NCBI RefSeq assembly: GCF_023156585.1
Contig: NZ_JALNMI010000001.1
Span: 682,001 to 746,000, forward strand
Reading direction: 5' to 3'
Origin: Subsaxibacter sp. CAU 1640
Lineage (GTDB): Bacteria; Bacteroidota; Bacteroidia; Flavobacteriales; Flavobacteriaceae
DNA: 64,000 nt
Below, one piece after another: positions 63,086 through 64,000 of the stretch. The position numbers and the translations under genes are program-made. Under the pieces are notes generated by a model. That model did not search any database and was not told the DNA's origin. It saw nothing but the letters and a program-made list of their open reading frames with translations. The first letter of the stretch is position 1, and every line of letters starts with the position of its first letter.

Positions 63086-64000
63086 CTATAATCCTTTGGG
63101 AATAGCATGAATTAATTTTTTGGTATAATCGGTTTTTGGATTGCTATAAATCTCATCGGCATCAGCCATTTCTTCGATTTTTCCCTTGTTCATCACCACT
63201 AATTGATCTGACATGTATTTAACGACTGATAAATCGTGTGAGATAAATATGTAGGTAAAACCAAAATTCTCTTTCAAATCGTTCAGAAGATTCAACACTT
63301 GTGCCTGAACCGAAATATCCAATGCCGAAACCGATTCGTCACAGACTATCAATTTTGGTTGTAGGGCAATCGCTCTGGCAATACCGATGCGTTGACGCTG
63401 CCCGCCAGAAAATTCGTGAGGATATCTGTTAAAAGCGCTTTCATCCAAACCAACTTTTTGAAGTAAATCCAAGACCATCTGCTTTCTTTCATCATTAGAA
63501 ACACCAATGTTATGCACTTCCATAGGCTCCATAATTGCCTTACCAACAGAAATTCTCGGATTTAACGAAGCATAAGGGTCCTGAAAAATGATCTGAATTT
63601 CTTTCCGAAGCTTCCGAATTTCAGATGAATTTAAATTAGTGATGTCCATTCCACGATATAAAATGGTGCCAGCCGTTGCTTTGTCAAGTTGAAGAATTGC
63701 ATTGGAAAGTGTCGACTTTCCACAACCAGATTCACCTACCAATCCCAAGGTCTCGCCTTCGTAAAGTCTGAAACTTATATCATCAACAGCTTTAAAGGAT
63801 GTGGATTTTCCGAACCAACCATAATTTGAAAGATATTCTTTTTCCAGATTGATGATTTCCAGCAAAGGAGATTTTGAATATAATTTTTGGTGAACTGCAG
63901 CGCGCTGCTGGTGTGAAATGATTTCAGAACGAGGTTTGTCTTCCATAAAATCTTTAATGGTTGGAAGACGATTGAGCCTTATGTCCAATGACGGTTTTGA
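63086..64000 (-). CDS. Oligopeptide-type ABC transporter ATPase, C-terminal part (5' end outside window)
   Basis: At least 304 residues, open to the window edge; residues before the first TTG (63988) stay in frame, so the gene is cut. The visible domain is a DppF/OppF-like ABC ATPase: Walker A GESGCGKST, FQDPYASLNPRISVG, signature FSGGQRQR, Walker B LIVCDESVSALD and the C-terminal YTKKLIHAIP. The N-terminal part (IKDFMEDKPRSEIISHQQR) reads like the linker of a fused DppD-DppF protein, so the whole gene probably has two ABC domains. It powers import of peptides or similar substrates. Confidence 0.85.
   Translation of the reverse strand, partial: SKPSLDIRLNRLPTIKDFMEDKPRSEIISHQQRAAVHQKLYSKSPLLEIINLEKEYLSNYGWFGKSTSFKAVDDISFRLYEGETLGLVGESGCGKSTLSNAILQLDKATAGTILYRGMDITNLNSSEIRKLRKEIQIIFQDPYASLNPRISVGKAIMEPMEVHNIGVSNDERKQMVLDLLQKVGLDESAFNRYPHEFSGGQRQRIGIARAIALQPKLIVCDESVSALDISVQAQVLNLLNDLKENFGFTYIFISHDLSVVKYMSDQLVVMNKGKIEEMADADEIYSNPKTDYTKKLIHAIPKGL

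Noticed and set aside
62966-63091. 41-codon plus-strand reading frame after the repeats
   Set aside because: It starts just before the last repeat copy, runs into the 3' end of the convergent ABC gene and has no ribosome site, promoter or terminator to support it.

Overview
The window looks like chromosomal DNA of a marine-type member of the Flavobacteriaceae (Bacteroidota). The evidence is the low GC content, Bacteroidota promoters of the TTG-N19/20-TAnnTTTG type, weak Shine-Dalgarno sites and several TTG starts. Lineage markers agree: gliding/type IX secretion genes (sprE/porW, gldH, and a secreted peptidase with a T9SS sorting tail), an ATP synthase operon without atpD/atpC, and Bacteroidota families such as DUF4254, DUF4292, DUF5687, DUF6341/DUF6427 and an HU-SPOR protein. 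I see no rRNA, tRNA, CRISPR array, prophage or insertion sequence. Family names were assigned by reading the protein sequences; no database search was run.

Layout. (1) 1-3008: end of a DUF2061 gene, then cysC-cysD-cysN (sulfate activation to APS and PAPS). (2) 3133-20444: a large surface-polysaccharide locus. It holds a flippase, an FkbM methyltransferase, GT4, GT2 and GT26 glycosyltransferases, two polymerase/ligase-like membrane proteins, an acyltransferase, a secreted WD40-like protein, ugd and uxs (UDP-glucuronate and UDP-xylose) and an initiating phosphosugar transferase. Facing it are a GT4, wecB (UDP-ManNAc) and a CapK-like adenylate-forming enzyme. (3) 20582-28800: purD, DUF6341/DUF6427, upp, DUF4254, a GT9 transferase, a flavin/2Fe-2S reductase and an ABC exporter pair. 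(4) 28983-37676: sprE, bactofilin, then atpZ, a small membrane gene and atpB-E-F-H-A-G. (5) 37929-50116: two paralogous secreted proteins, a second flippase, dut, a sugar nucleotidyltransferase, TPR, DUF4292 and EnvC-like envelope genes, a thioesterase, an HU-SPOR protein, dprA, trpS and plsC. (6) 50192-53845: a minus-strand unit of surface lipoprotein, ECF sigma factor and a protein that looks like an anti-sigma factor fused to an outer-membrane barrel; then recA. (7) 53846-64000: an unannotated 30-codon gene in a structured transcript, trhO, a T9SS-exported M23 peptidase, ricT-gldH-PBP1A, the scoAB CoA transferase, a repeat-bearing spacer and a partial oligopeptide-type ABC ATPase.

How it fits together. 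Most of the window builds or services the cell envelope: activated sulfate and nucleotide sugars, polymer assembly and export, peptidoglycan synthesis and remodelling, gliding/T9SS lipoproteins and an envelope-sensing sigma system. The points I consider most worth following are the 30-codon gene whose stop codon lies inside a long RNA hairpin (54033-54220), the probable two-membrane anti-sigma factor (50192-51733), the HU-SPOR protein (46161-47102), the perfect 18-bp palindrome before ricT (57058-57075) and the paralogous secreted pair (37929-39066).
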